Assembly: GCA_963930775.1 (NCBI GenBank)
Contig: OZ005691.1
Location: 11,033,000-11,096,999 of the forward strand
Source: Cliona cf. orientalis
Taxonomy: Eukaryota > Porifera > Demospongiae > Clionaida > Clionaidae
Reading direction: 5' to 3'
DNA length: 64,000 nt
Part shown: piece by piece, positions 1-20,342 of the stretch
Layout of the letters: every line of letters starts with the position of its first letter
Numbering within the stretch: position 1 is the first letter of the stretch
Position numbers and translations under genes: made by a program
The notes under the pieces: generated by a model
The model's database searches: none
What the model saw: the letters and a program-made list of their open reading frames with translations, nothing else
Told to the model about the DNA's origin: nothing

Positions 1-106
1 TCTAGGGAAGCATAGACTTGCATGGCCTCTGACATCCTGTCTTCCTTATAGTTACGGCATAGTATTGTACAGTTATAATTGTGCTTTTCACATCTTTCCT
101 ATGCAG

Positions 107-3100
107 CACAATCCAATATTTAGGATTTGGTCTCAGTGGTAGCAACTCTGCCACTTCTATGTTCAGAGCTGATGCTACCATAGCCTGGGTGGATGAGAAC
201 GGAATAGGACAGGCTCAAGATTATTACCTCAGCAACTATGTCCAGGTTTATTAATTTCAGCGAAGTATTTTCTTTATGACAATCACTGAATGTGATACCT
301 TATATATAGTGTCGTGGAGGATCAGGGGCGTGTCCTGACACGGTAGACACTACAACTGGAAGGGCCTGTACCAATGATGTTTCTGATGTGTCTGGTTTTG
401 TTCAAGATGGGCAACAGTGCATCTCATTCACTAGACCTTTCAATCCAAGTGAGTTACTAATCGCTACAGAGATCACCAAGCATTTTACAAAAAGATAATT
501 GTTTAATTTAATATACCGTACTCGTTCCTTTGTTTGCAGCTGACAGTGGGTCATGTGATCGTCCCATTGATCCAACCAATCAGAATCAGTACATTGTATG
601 GGGCATTGGTTCACTTGGAGAAACAGCCTTTCAACATCATACAAGAGCATCAAGTAAGCAAATTCTATACAAAATTTTAATCTCAGCTTGAGAAAACTTT
701 CTTATTCGAATAATAAACTTACCTTTGAAATGATGTATATATAGCTAACATTATTTTATGGAACAAAGCTGCTAACACTGTTCATACTCTGACCAATACT
801 CACGAGTTAATTCGACCCATAAATTATTAAGAGCTTATTTGATCCTTAAATAATTAATTTATAATAGGTACAGACTCTCCCCTTCACCTTGGGCGTGCCC
901 CGTCTGACAACTGCGCCAATGTCCAACTTTCATGCCAGCAGTGCGATGCTTTCCCTGCAAACAGAATCACTGCTCTAGAGGACGCTACATTTGTGGCTGT
1001 GATTGGACCTTCAGCTAATCCCAGAGGATACACTGGAATCACAGGTAAGTGTGTTTTGACTACATGAAAACCTATTTTGCAATTATATCCAATATAATAA
1101 TTATGGCACTTCGGGAAACTTTAGCAATCATTAATAATCATCATAGTCATGCATGTCTAAGACTGGTACAATTTTGGTCTTGAAGCAGTGAGTCCAGTGA
1201 TGCAATAAGCAATAAAATTAATCGGCTTTCATCATAATAATATTCTTATACAACATAATTCTGAATGCATCTTTATACGTAGTAATTATGGTATCTTTGC
1301 AATTATGCATGGGGGCTGAACGCATTAGCTACATGACTTGTATTATTATGACTTTGAACCATAAATTGCACGCATAGGTCAACCTGGCTGGGGTATTGCC
1401 TGGTACATCAACAATACCATCATCCCAGAGCTGGTAGTGGAGAGAGGGAGAACGTACACCTTCCTCGTTCACGGAGGCAATGTCTCTTCTGATGATGCAA
1501 ACTATCATCCCTTCTACATCACCGACTCTATGAATGGTGGAAGACTTCTTAACACTCCTCAACAAAGAATGGTAAGCCATATAGCATTAATATTTTAATT
1601 ACTGAAATAGCTTACTTTTGATATGCTATACAATGTTTAATAATTGCCTTTTTTGTTTGTATAGACTGAAACTGTTTATGCTGGATTCAATAATCAAGAC
1701 AATGTCACAGCTGGTGAGGGAGTTTAACTAGATTAGCAGCCTGTAACAGCCATGCAGCTGGGAGCATGCATCCAACTTCAAAGGCTGTAAATTGGGTATC
1801 AAGGACCATGAAAGCTATGCAGCATATCTATCTCTAATTCCACTAGATTAAGTGCATTCTAGGCCATGGAGCTCAAGGCGCATGTTATTAAAAAATTGGA
1901 GCCGTTCTTGCTAGCCAGGAAATGTGTCTCAAATAATATTAAAATTTTGTGAATTTCATTTTACAGTTGGTCCCCTGTGCGAATACAATGAGAACAGTGC
2001 GGCAGAGAGAGTGCGTCAGACTTGTGGGTCCTACAGTGACTATTTCAGCAGTTTGAACTTTGCTTGTCAAAGCAGAGAGCCAGGCAGACTGGTGTGGAGG
2101 CCAGATAATAACACACCTGATCTTGTCTACTATCAGGTGGGATTGACATCATGAATGCATGGTCATCTTCATACTTTCTGCTAAAGTCTTAGCAGGGGCT
2201 GATCCAGGGGGAGTGGATAGGGTGGCTAGCCACCCCACTTCACTAGTTTTTTTATGCAATGTAGCCACCCCATCAGCTACCTTCCATGCAAAATTTCACA
2301 CCACATCAGCACCTGCTTAGGATGTATAATATAGCTAATTTATAATGGTGGTGACTTTTGATTGCATAATATACAGTGTGCAACTCATCTCAATCTTGGT
2401 TGGCGTATACGAGTGATGGATCCCGACCCTGTCCCAACAACTGTCCCTGACTCAGAGCCTCCAACCACTCAGGCAGTATCAGAAGAAGAGATTATCACTG
2501 ATTCTGCTACTACTTCTAGTTCTACTGTGAATGAAATAATTGGTGAGTTTACTACTTCAACTACTGTTACTGCTGATGAAGAGCAGCTGGGGATTGGAAC
2601 TGCTTTTGATCAAGTTTCTGCCAATGGAGGAATGACCTTTAATGTTTTTCTCACAGGCCTGATAATTGCTGTGGCTTTGGCAATTCTCACTTCTTAGTAG
2701 AACAATCATGCAGTACTAAGTTAGAAACTATAAAATAGTACATTATCACAATTTTTTTTATTGTTCATTGATTATAATAATATTATGTTCTTGATGCCAT
2801 GGCTATCATGAAAATTTTCAGGAATTTACCCTTATGTCAGCTACTGATTAATTTCTTCAGATTTCACTGAATCAGATACACTACCCACTACATCAGATGA
2901 CGATCCACTTTCTACTGATACTGCTCCAACTACATCTACAAACTTAGACGACACTGATGACGTAGATAATATGCTTCCCACTACTGCCATGAACTCACCT
3001 TCTGACATAGAATCTTCTACTGATCATGTCATCTCTACTCAACCAATCTCTACTGATCATGAGGACACTATGTCTACTACCACCGACATGATTCAAACAG

Positions 3101-3627
3101 ATAGCACTGATATAGAAGAGACAACTGAACTTGATTTGCTAATGATAACCGCTATAGAAGCCACCACTGAATCAATCTTTACTGATCACGAGGAGACTAC
3201 CACTAACATGATGGATATGACACAAACAGAGAGCAATGATATACGAGAGACAACTGAACTTGATTCACTAATGACAACTTCTGTGGAAGCCACTACTCCA
3301 TTAATCTCTACTGATCAAGAAGATGCTACCAACGGTGATATGATGCAAACTGATAGCACTGATACACAAGAAACTACTGAAGATGATTTGCTACAAACAA
3401 CTATGGAAGAAGTACAGACCACTGAAGCTGATGTCACTCAGTTAGAAGGATCTGTCACTGAAGACGTTGATGGCGGCTTGAGCTTCACAGCTGATCATGA
3501 TGGTGAAAGTGAGAAGTTTGGAGTAGACCCTGATGAAGTATTTGCCACAGCTGGAGCAATGGTTATCAGTCCTATTGCAGGTCTAGTAATAGCACTGGCT
3601 GTTGCTATAGCTAACTTAAACCCTTAA
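107..3627 (+). CDS. Skeletor-like DOMON protein, 5' partial, with two alternative C-termini
   Basis: This is the 3' part of a gene whose start lies before the window. Exons by splice signal and phase are 107-245, 310-448, 540-653, 868-1044, 1378-1571, 1665-1713, 1967-2136 and 2377 onward. The protein has the second half of a DOMON domain (FRADATIAWVDENG) followed by the conserved Skeletor C-terminal region (GQPGWGIAWYIN, NYHPFYITDS, GGRLLNTPQQR, LVWRPDNNTPDLVYYQ). Reading on, the last exon ends at a stop at 2695-2697 after a hydrophobic tail. Alternatively a donor at 2543 splices in phase to 2861, giving a Thr/Asp/Glu-rich stalk with about three copies of a roughly 44-residue repeat and a different hydrophobic tail ending at 3627. 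Both tails end with almost no cytoplasmic residues, as in GPI-anchor signals or tail anchors. DOMON domains often bind haem or sugar; the role here is not known. The neighbour at 4257-13686 is a tandem paralogue. Confidence 0.85.
2189..2321. mobile_element. Short inverted-repeat element in a Skeletor-like intron
   Basis: The ends are imperfect inverted repeats: TAGCAGGGGCTGATCC on the left and, reversed, TAAGCAGGTGCTGATG on the right. The middle has paired tracts on the theme GGGTGGCTAGCCACCCC. A related half-element (GGCTAGCCACTTTATT to CAGAATCAGCCCC) lies at about 4851-4888. No coding capacity, so it is a MITE-like insertion. Confidence 0.55.
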
Positions 3628-4256
3628 CTCAAATTTAATAGCCGGTGTGATTTTATTGAATCCACTAGATTAATCATTGTAACATATTATACAATGTCAT
3701 AATTACCACAATGACACCTGAGCATGAATCAAATGATAAAAAAAGCCTTAAAGTTAGTGGTGTTATTAGATTATTAGATTGGAATTATTATAATTATACA
3801 TAGGATGTCCGTTCTATGTCATCTAGCTAGCTATGGACTAAACAAATGCAACTCATGGGGAAATATTGAGGATACCCCCTGGGGTCCTTTTTATATTGAG
3901 GTCATTATGCCCAATAATTAGCTATTATAGCTAGCTACTGTACATTAATACCTTCTATATTATGTTATACTGATCACTAAATCACAAATTCTGGCTCAAG
4001 AATAATTAAATAGCTGCATAATTCCCAAATAGTCTGCATCCTTACTGTTTCCTAATGTCCACGATACCCTATAAAATTGAAGCTTGCAGCAGATTCCATT
4101 CGGAAATGAAATACCGGAAATTGATATCCTCGTGCATCTCTGTGGGTGGGGCTACTAAAGCGCCTGCCGCTAGCGGTAGATAAAGCGTGCCGATGCGGAG
4201 GAGAAAAACCACAATTCACCTGGATCACCCAATTAACGAGACAAAGGAACGAGAAG
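3628..4256. other. Intergenic spacer between the two Skeletor-like genes
   Basis: About 630 bases of AT-rich DNA with no gene. It should hold the 3' end of the first Skeletor-like gene and the promoter of the second. I saw no clear TATA box close to the ATG at 4257. Confidence 0.6.
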
Positions 4257-13686
<9,430 letters not shown>

Positions 13687-14168
13687 GAAATTGAAACGAT
13701 AGCGGCTATAATTTTTGTGATCAGCTGAACATGTACCAAGGTTGATAGTTATTATTATTATTATTGTCTTATTGCTTAGTCCAAACATAGATATTATAGA
13801 CTATGTCTATGGTCCAAATTAGTGCTGAAGAAAAAATTATCGTAGGTACAAGTCATGGTCTCCACATGAGTCATGGGGCAGGGCCGGGGTTGTAGATCGA
13901 TAATGACAAAGCTCACTAGCTAGTTTATGTTTAGCTATAGCATGCATAATAATTATTATGGAGAATAATATTATTATTATTACAAATTATGTCATGTTGC
14001 GTACGCACTCTTAAGAAACTAAGAAATGTCCTCCAAGTAATTAAGTGATACCATTATACACTATTAGTATGCAATTACAAAATATTATTGTACATGTACA
14101 GAAATGATTATTAATTTTGTACAAAAATAAACAGCTTGCTAGCTATAATGACATGTAGGTACCAGTCC
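13687..14168. other. Spacer between two converging genes
   Basis: The Skeletor-like gene ends at 13686 on plus and the CD36-like gene ends at 14169 on minus. The 480 bases between hold AT-rich runs such as ATTATTATTATTATT and no open frame worth reporting. Confidence 0.7.
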
Positions 14169-16482
14169 TTATGAAGATTCTTGTTTGATGTAATCGCTTT
14201 CTGGCACATACTCAGAGTTCTCTGTTACAAGATCGTATTTCACGTCACCATCCTCAAGCTCATCCATATACTCCTGTTCCAACCCACCATTCTGATCTTG
14301 ATAATAAGTTCCCTCTGGATAACCTCCTTGATTGTTCTGGTTTCGATCGTAAGTATCGCTCCCCGGATCCGGATAAATCCCTTGATCACCCGCATGAGTA
14401 GGCTCAAAGTTAACGTGATCATCTTCATCATCTGACTCAAACGAATCATAGCCCGCTGCGTTAGTGTCGGCAGTGTTAGCTTGCTGGTCTTGATTTTGTG
14501 ATGGAACATTGTGTATGATGGTTATCGGAGCCACCACAGCCCCCCGCTCAGCTACATTGGCAAGCTCAGTGGCAGTACTGGTCTTTTTCTCTACAGAATA
14601 ACCTCGTGACTTGTGCAGTCGATAGATGAAGGAGATACAAGAAGAAAGGGATACCAGGAAACATATAGCAGCAATAGCAACTGTAGGAGTAATAGAGGGT
14701 TTTTATTTAATAATTTCTGCTCAAAAAGAACAGTGGTTAACATGCATAAATAGCTGGAGATAGCTAAAACTAGCATGTAACCTATAGAGATAAGTATGAG
14801 TAATGCTATAATAATAATACCAAATTTAATAAATTATTATTTATTGCCCATGCTTAGGTCTTAGTACGTGGGCAACATTGGTTATAGTTTTTGGTAATCT
14901 TGAATTCCACTATTAATGGTAACCTTCATGGAAACAATAATATTTATGGAAACAATGTTTCCTGTTTAGCTACCAAATATGAAACCACAATGTCATGTGC
15001 ATGTGTGCATGCATGTGGCTACAGTAAATTAAAAACAAACATAATATCATGCATGTATATCCCGTGCAATTAATTTTTATAAACAGCTATAGTCTGACTC
15101 AAGTTCCTTTTTTATAGTAGCTACCCACGGAAACTACAACATGCAACCATACGTAACAATATTGAAAATTTCAACTTACGTAGCACACCAAACATGACTC
15201 TAACGAGTGTTGAAAATAGGTTGATTTCACTCAGTCCATTGTCCATCAGAAAATCAACAAAGGACTGTGTCAGGACAGTGTGCTATTAGGGAGCAATAAT
15301 AATGCATAAGAGTCAAAAATGAACAATAGGGTCCAATGGTTGGTAAAGTACCTGGTTGATATAGAGCACTGGTAAGTACACAGTTCCATTGACATTTTCC
15401 AATTGCCTGTAATGGAAGAGAGCAAAAAAAATTTCAATTTTATAAACACTCGCCCATAACTCTTCACAAATGCTTGTACATTATACACACATGCACACGC
15501 ATTATGTACACACAAAAAATTGAATGGATCAGTTTTGTAGGATTAATTTGTTTCTAACTTACGATATATCTGAGGACTGGTTGACTTGAACGTTGATCTG
15601 AATTTGTATCTGTACTTGAACATTAGCACCAGTTATCGGCTCAACATCCAGAAATGATTCGTGTAGCTCTCTATTCGGCCTTAAACCATTCACCTTCTCC
15701 AATAAGATAGGATCTCCATCAAGAAAATGAGGCTTGCTACCAAATACGGGTACCACAGGGTCTTGAGTTGGTCCCAGGAAGAACAGTCCATCAGGATTGA
15801 AAGACCCCCATCTTGCGTTTTCGGGATTTGTGAAGGCACTTTGAAATGTTGAATTGACAAAAGTGAATCGAAATGCATCTACTCCCATTAGGTTCACAGT
15901 GTCGACGTGCACCAGTGTAAACGATCGAAAGGTGTCGTCCACAAATATCTCCACTTCCTCTCCCTCTTGAAGAAACGGGTGAAAAAATAGCCCCTCCGTT
16001 CCGTTAATGTCATTAGCTCCCATACCATTCGGCCAAACCATAAGTTCCTCAACGTTCCCCTGCCACTGCACATACTGTCCAATACTATTGATATCTCCAA
16101 CTCCAGTATTAATGGTGCTGGGTAGCGAGTTATTCGCCGAATTGTTGAGCTGTAGCGAGACGTCAGTCCTGGGATAGTTTAAATCGACAGCTCGCAGGAT
16201 TAAGTTAGAGTTGAGATCTTGGACTAGTTCGTCCGTGTAGTTAAATGCTAGTGCTGTGGCAGGTTGACAGATGTATAGTTCAGCGTCTGCTCGGTCGAGT
16301 ATCCGTTGAAGTACCCTCGCACCAACACCATCAACTATTGGTTGAAGTAATTCTGAATCACCGAGGATCATGGCAGTTTGAAGTTGTTGTACTGCAGCCT
16401 GCATAGTTATACACTTAGTTTACTCAACTGACTAAATTTTACACATTAGCACTGTTGATAGTTCTCCCTCAAGCTCTCTCCC

Positions 16483-16557
<75 letters not shown>

Positions 16558-18929
16558 CCTCCCCCCCTCTCTGTCTATCTCTATCTCTCTCTCTCTCCCT
16601 CTCTCTCTCTCTCTCCCCCTCTTTCTCTCCCTTGCCCCCTCTCTTTACCACAAGTGGAATGTTGACTGTGCAGATGGTATCTGTCTCTCTCAGGCCTGCT
16701 CCGCTGGTTTCTGGACTGAAGTTAAAAATTCTACTTTGATTGAATGTGAGCAGAGAACCATCTGCAGACGTATCCAGCACAGTCTTGATTCGAGTCTCCC
16801 TACACAACCACACAATCACAAGATTAATTTTTATAGTATGGAAGCTATCTATTACAAGTAAGTTAAAGCAATAGTGCACAACTACAAAAGGTCTCCACCA
16901 AAATTTAATACCACAGCATTGTTAATACACCCAGACCCTCCCGTATTATTCAGTATTGTTACTAGTTAATTACATGCTGGAGGGTCTCAGCCGTCTGTAT
17001 GTATATAAAAACAAGAGGACAAGGCTGAGGAATACCGATCGAATGATGCACCCCAGGACCTACTCATGATCAGTCTATCTTTACAACTTTCAGCTGGTGC
17101 AAAAAAGGGTAAGCACTTCATTAAAATGTCTATAGATTACAAAAACTATACATGTACAAGGTGTGGTATACGCATGATATTATGCGTTTATTCAAATATT
17201 TGGCCTATGGGGTTGATGCATTCATGCATCAAGATGATCAAGACGATTGAATCATATTATGGAATCAACATACTGAGTCTTAATGTATGTTTCATAGTTT
17301 AGGCTTTGTCAATGGAAATGCAAACAGACACACTGGGTGGGGCACAAATGGTTGCCAAGTTCTGACTCCGAGTATAGCTACCTAGTATAAACCATACCAG
17401 ATGTACTATAGGGGGAATAGCCAACTTCCATGGAGCACTTGGTAGTACTTGTTATTGTTAGTCATGAAACCAGTAAACATAGGCAGCTACACACACAATT
17501 ATTGGGAACTACATGCATGTACAGTTAAGGCCTAGTATAAACTATCATCGTAGCCTTGCCAAAAGGAAAAGGTATGAATATGTCAGCGAGACTTGTGGAA
17601 AGAATCCTATAGTATGCACCTCAAGTACTCAGACTATATTTGGTATTGTGTACTATAGCTGTGACTATACTTGGCATAAATTGTGCTGGACAATGTTATG
17701 ATATCAGAAATTGTTGACTACTAACTAGTAGTGTGCCCACTTCCAGTACACATGGAAATTGGGAAGCCTGAGAACTATAGGATGATCACTAGATGCAGGC
17801 ATGACTCATTGAGCAATACTCAAAATTACCCTTGAGATGACATTACATCCCTAATGATTACCTTATAGTTGGTGAGGATTACGGAAAATAGATAAATTTT
17901 AATAGTTAATCCTTTTTTTAATAGCTACTATAATTATGACAAATAATACTATAATACTATTAGTGGATTGATCGCGAGATTATCAGATTTCAATACTCAA
18001 ATTATTAAGTACACATAATAGGACTATATATCATGCCTTACCTGTAACTGTATGGTCCGATTTCGGTGAGATTCGGTTTCGCTCCATTCTGGAACTCCGC
18101 AGGGTTGGTCAGGTTGAAGAAGTAGATGTCCTTGAAGAGTGGTACTGTCGGACTCAGGAGCTGCTGGAATGTTGCACTCCCTGGTTGAACCACCACTCTC
18201 TGCACATGGGAGACAGAATTAGATATAAAAAAACACACTATATACTAGTTAGACACCGCTATTCCAAACAAGGAAAAAATTAATACCCGGCATTGCTCAC
18301 TTAAAGTTTAATATCAACAAGAGTTAAGAAATGGGGTCAAGTGGCATAAACGGCACCCAAATTTTCGCATGCTATTGTGACAGGGTTTTAGGTCACCGGT
18401 ATCTTCTATGCAGGCCTGTAGGCAGGGGGGGTGCAGGGGGGTGCACATGCACCCCGCTTTTTCAGCCTAATAATTGCATATCATTTCACAGAAGTTCTTA
18501 ATTGCATGAGCAATAGACTGAGGCAGCATGCTATCCTCTCTATCAACTTGATAAAACAACTGAGCAGTTGTGAGTACATTATAGTACCATACACATGTGC
18601 ACCCCCCTTTTAAAAAGTCTGGCTACGGGCCTGCTATGATTGAAAATTTTTGCGGTGCCGTTCTTGCCACTTGATCCGAAGAATGTATACTGAGCTACCT
18701 ATACATGAGATTGTAGCTATGCTGGTGTATACAATAGGTACGTTCTTAAGTTTCAGACACTATAAAAGCTCATACAATGCCACTACCTTACCTCCTCCAC
18801 TTGCGACTCAAGGATGACTGGAAAGACCAACATCAAGGCGACCGCAGATCCCACCAGGACGAGGCCAGTAATAAAACAGGATGACGTCAGACATAGCAAA
18901 CAGCAGTTACACTTGTTACAAGTACCCAT
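14169..18929 (-). CDS. CD36/SCARB family class B scavenger receptor, copy 1
   Basis: Exons in transcript order: 18929-18792, 18199-18042, 16799-16649, 16398-15563, 15406-15352, 15282-15180 and 14680-14169. They join in phase to about 650 residues. The N-terminus has a Cys-rich cytosolic stub (MGTCNKCNCC) and a transmembrane helix (FITGLVLVGSAVALMLVF). The ectodomain has the CD36 hallmarks VPLFKDIYFFNLTNP, IGPYSYRE and several Asn-X-Thr sites. A second membrane helix (AIAAICFLVSLSSCISFIY) is followed by an acidic tail of about 150 residues rich in Asp, Asn and Gln. That tail is long for this family, where only short cytosolic ends are usual. Members bind lipoproteins, lipids and microbial ligands at the plasma membrane or in lysosomes. 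The next gene upstream on the strand is a close tandem paralogue with matching intron phases but a shorter, different tail. Confidence 0.92.
14695..14815 (-). mobile_element. LINE 3'-end fragment in a CD36 intron
   Basis: On the minus strand it contains GGTTACATGCTAGTTTTAGC, CTCCAGCTA, CCACTGTTC and GAGCAGAAATTA, then AATAAAA. The same blocks in the same order follow a recognisable LINE ORF2 end at 63630-63737, so this is the 3' untranslated part of the same element family. Confidence 0.7.
16481..16640 (+). repeat. (CT)n/(GA)n microsatellite in a CD36 intron
   Basis: About 160 bases of CT-rich repeat with interruptions. On the gene strand it is GA-rich and begins within about 20 bases of the donor of the third exon. 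Confidence 0.95.
18410..18634. mobile_element. MITE-like element with GCAGGCC-GTAG ends
   Basis: The left end GCAGGCCTGTAGGCAG faces GGCTACGGGCCTGC on the right. Just inside lie GTGCACATGCACCCCGCTTTT and ACATGTGCACCCCCCTTTT blocks. It lies in the first intron of the CD36-like gene. Non-coding. Confidence 0.6.
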
Positions 18930-18978
18930 CTTCTATCTCTCTTTCAGTAGTTGTGTGTGACTCGAAAGAGATTGCGGC

Positions 18979-18986
18979 CTTTTATA
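18979..18986 (-). promoter_or_regulatory. TATA box of CD36-like copy 1
   Basis: TATAAAAG on the minus strand, followed by GCCGC, about 50 bases before the ATG. This spacing leaves room for a short leader. Confidence 0.65.
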
Positions 18987-19021
18987 CACCACCGTATTGA
19001 ACTTTGTACCGAGCGTGGTTC

Positions 19022-19033
19022 TGCGCATGCGCA
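19022..19033. promoter_or_regulatory. NRF1-like palindrome upstream of CD36-like copy 1
   Basis: TGCGCATGCGCA matches the nuclear respiratory factor 1 consensus and lies about 100 bases before the start codon. Equivalent sites precede CD36-like copy 2 and both death-fold/ankyrin genes. Confidence 0.55.
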
Positions 19034-20342
19034 TCTCCTAGAAAGCGCGCTATTTTTAATCGAGTCTGTGTATTGACTAGTTATTCTTGGAATAATGACA
19101 CCAAATATAGCAAACCACATCCCACGTTTTGGCTAGAATTGCAGAATTAATAGTTAATTTTTATCACAAGACTTAAGCTTGTAAACGGCTGCCCACTGAG
19201 ACTTCAGGCTAACTAGATTATCATCCATTTCCGTTGCCAACAGTCACACTGCAATCTTTACTATACACATGGTGCTACGGTAACAATGTTAGGTAATCCT
19301 TGACTGTACTAAGTATGCATCTCTATAGCTAACTAGCTGCTCTTAATTTTTGCCTATGTTCTGTAGGAAATGCCAAATATGATGTGATTAGGATGAACCA
19401 GCAGGAAGGAAAAGAAAGGGAGCTAGCCTATATGCTATGCTCAGAGTATCAATAAAACAACCATGTCAGTTGCCACACATATACTATGTCATAATATGAG
19501 AATTTGGCATGGAGTTGCCATCTTCTCTATAGTAGCAGTATCCTCCACAATTCTTGGAAAGTATGGTTCTGGATAAATTAGCTAATTATCCTGGCCAGCT
19601 ACGTAGACAGGGCCACTCCACCTCTTCCTTACGCTGGGTTATGATTATGCTCAAAACAATAGTCTGGAGAGGTCTAGTCCGCAGATTCTGCATGGATAGA
19701 CTCCAGCTCCTCCCCATGTAGCTAGGTCGTCTGATTGGGGCCGGGGGAGGGCCGGCGAGAGAAGGCCTGGAATCATTGTAATACATGTGTTGAATTATAA
19801 TATTAATTTATTTGACTTCTGGGGAATCGATTGTCAGAACCTCATGCGCAAAAGAATGCATTCATCCTCAATAATATAAGTCCTACACACCACATCATTT
19901 TAATTTCTTTGATATTGTTACAATTACAAAAATTAATGAACAATGATGAGATTAATTTCATTATGATAGGCACAGCGATGACTCAGTCTGGACTCTGAAG
20001 TTAAAATGATTGGTGATAATCGTAAAATTAATAATAATAATAAAAGACTCAGAAGCTAAGTGGGCTAATCCATAATGTTGACTTATGATTAGCCCCCCCG
20101 AATCTTGAAAATAGTATTTCATGAGCTATAGAAAATTAATATTTTTATTGGCAATTTGGTAGAGTATAATGCGTACTTTTCAGTCCATTTTTGAGTTTTT
20201 TAGACTGCAATTAGTTCGGGGTTAGCCTACTTTGCTTCTGAGCCAAAATTAATTATAATAATTATGAAGCAGCCAATGATTAATAATGCGTTATGCAATG
20301 AGTGTTGATTGGAAGAATAATTATTACACTGTTAGTGATAAG
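19034..20342. other. Spacer between the two CD36-like genes
   Basis: Upstream region of copy 1 and downstream region of copy 2. Apart from the inverted-repeat element at 20048-20242 I see no gene. A minus-strand reading frame at 19586-19786 has no family features. Confidence 0.6.
20048..20242. mobile_element. MITE-like element with CTCAGAAGC ends
   Basis: Left end CTCAGAAGCTAAGTGGGCTA faces TAGCCTACTTTGCTTCTGAG on the right. About 195 bases and non-coding. Confidence 0.75.

Noticed and set aside
19586-19786. 66-codon Pro/Arg-rich open frame on minus
   Set aside because: No homology pattern, no promoter or splice partners, single short frame.
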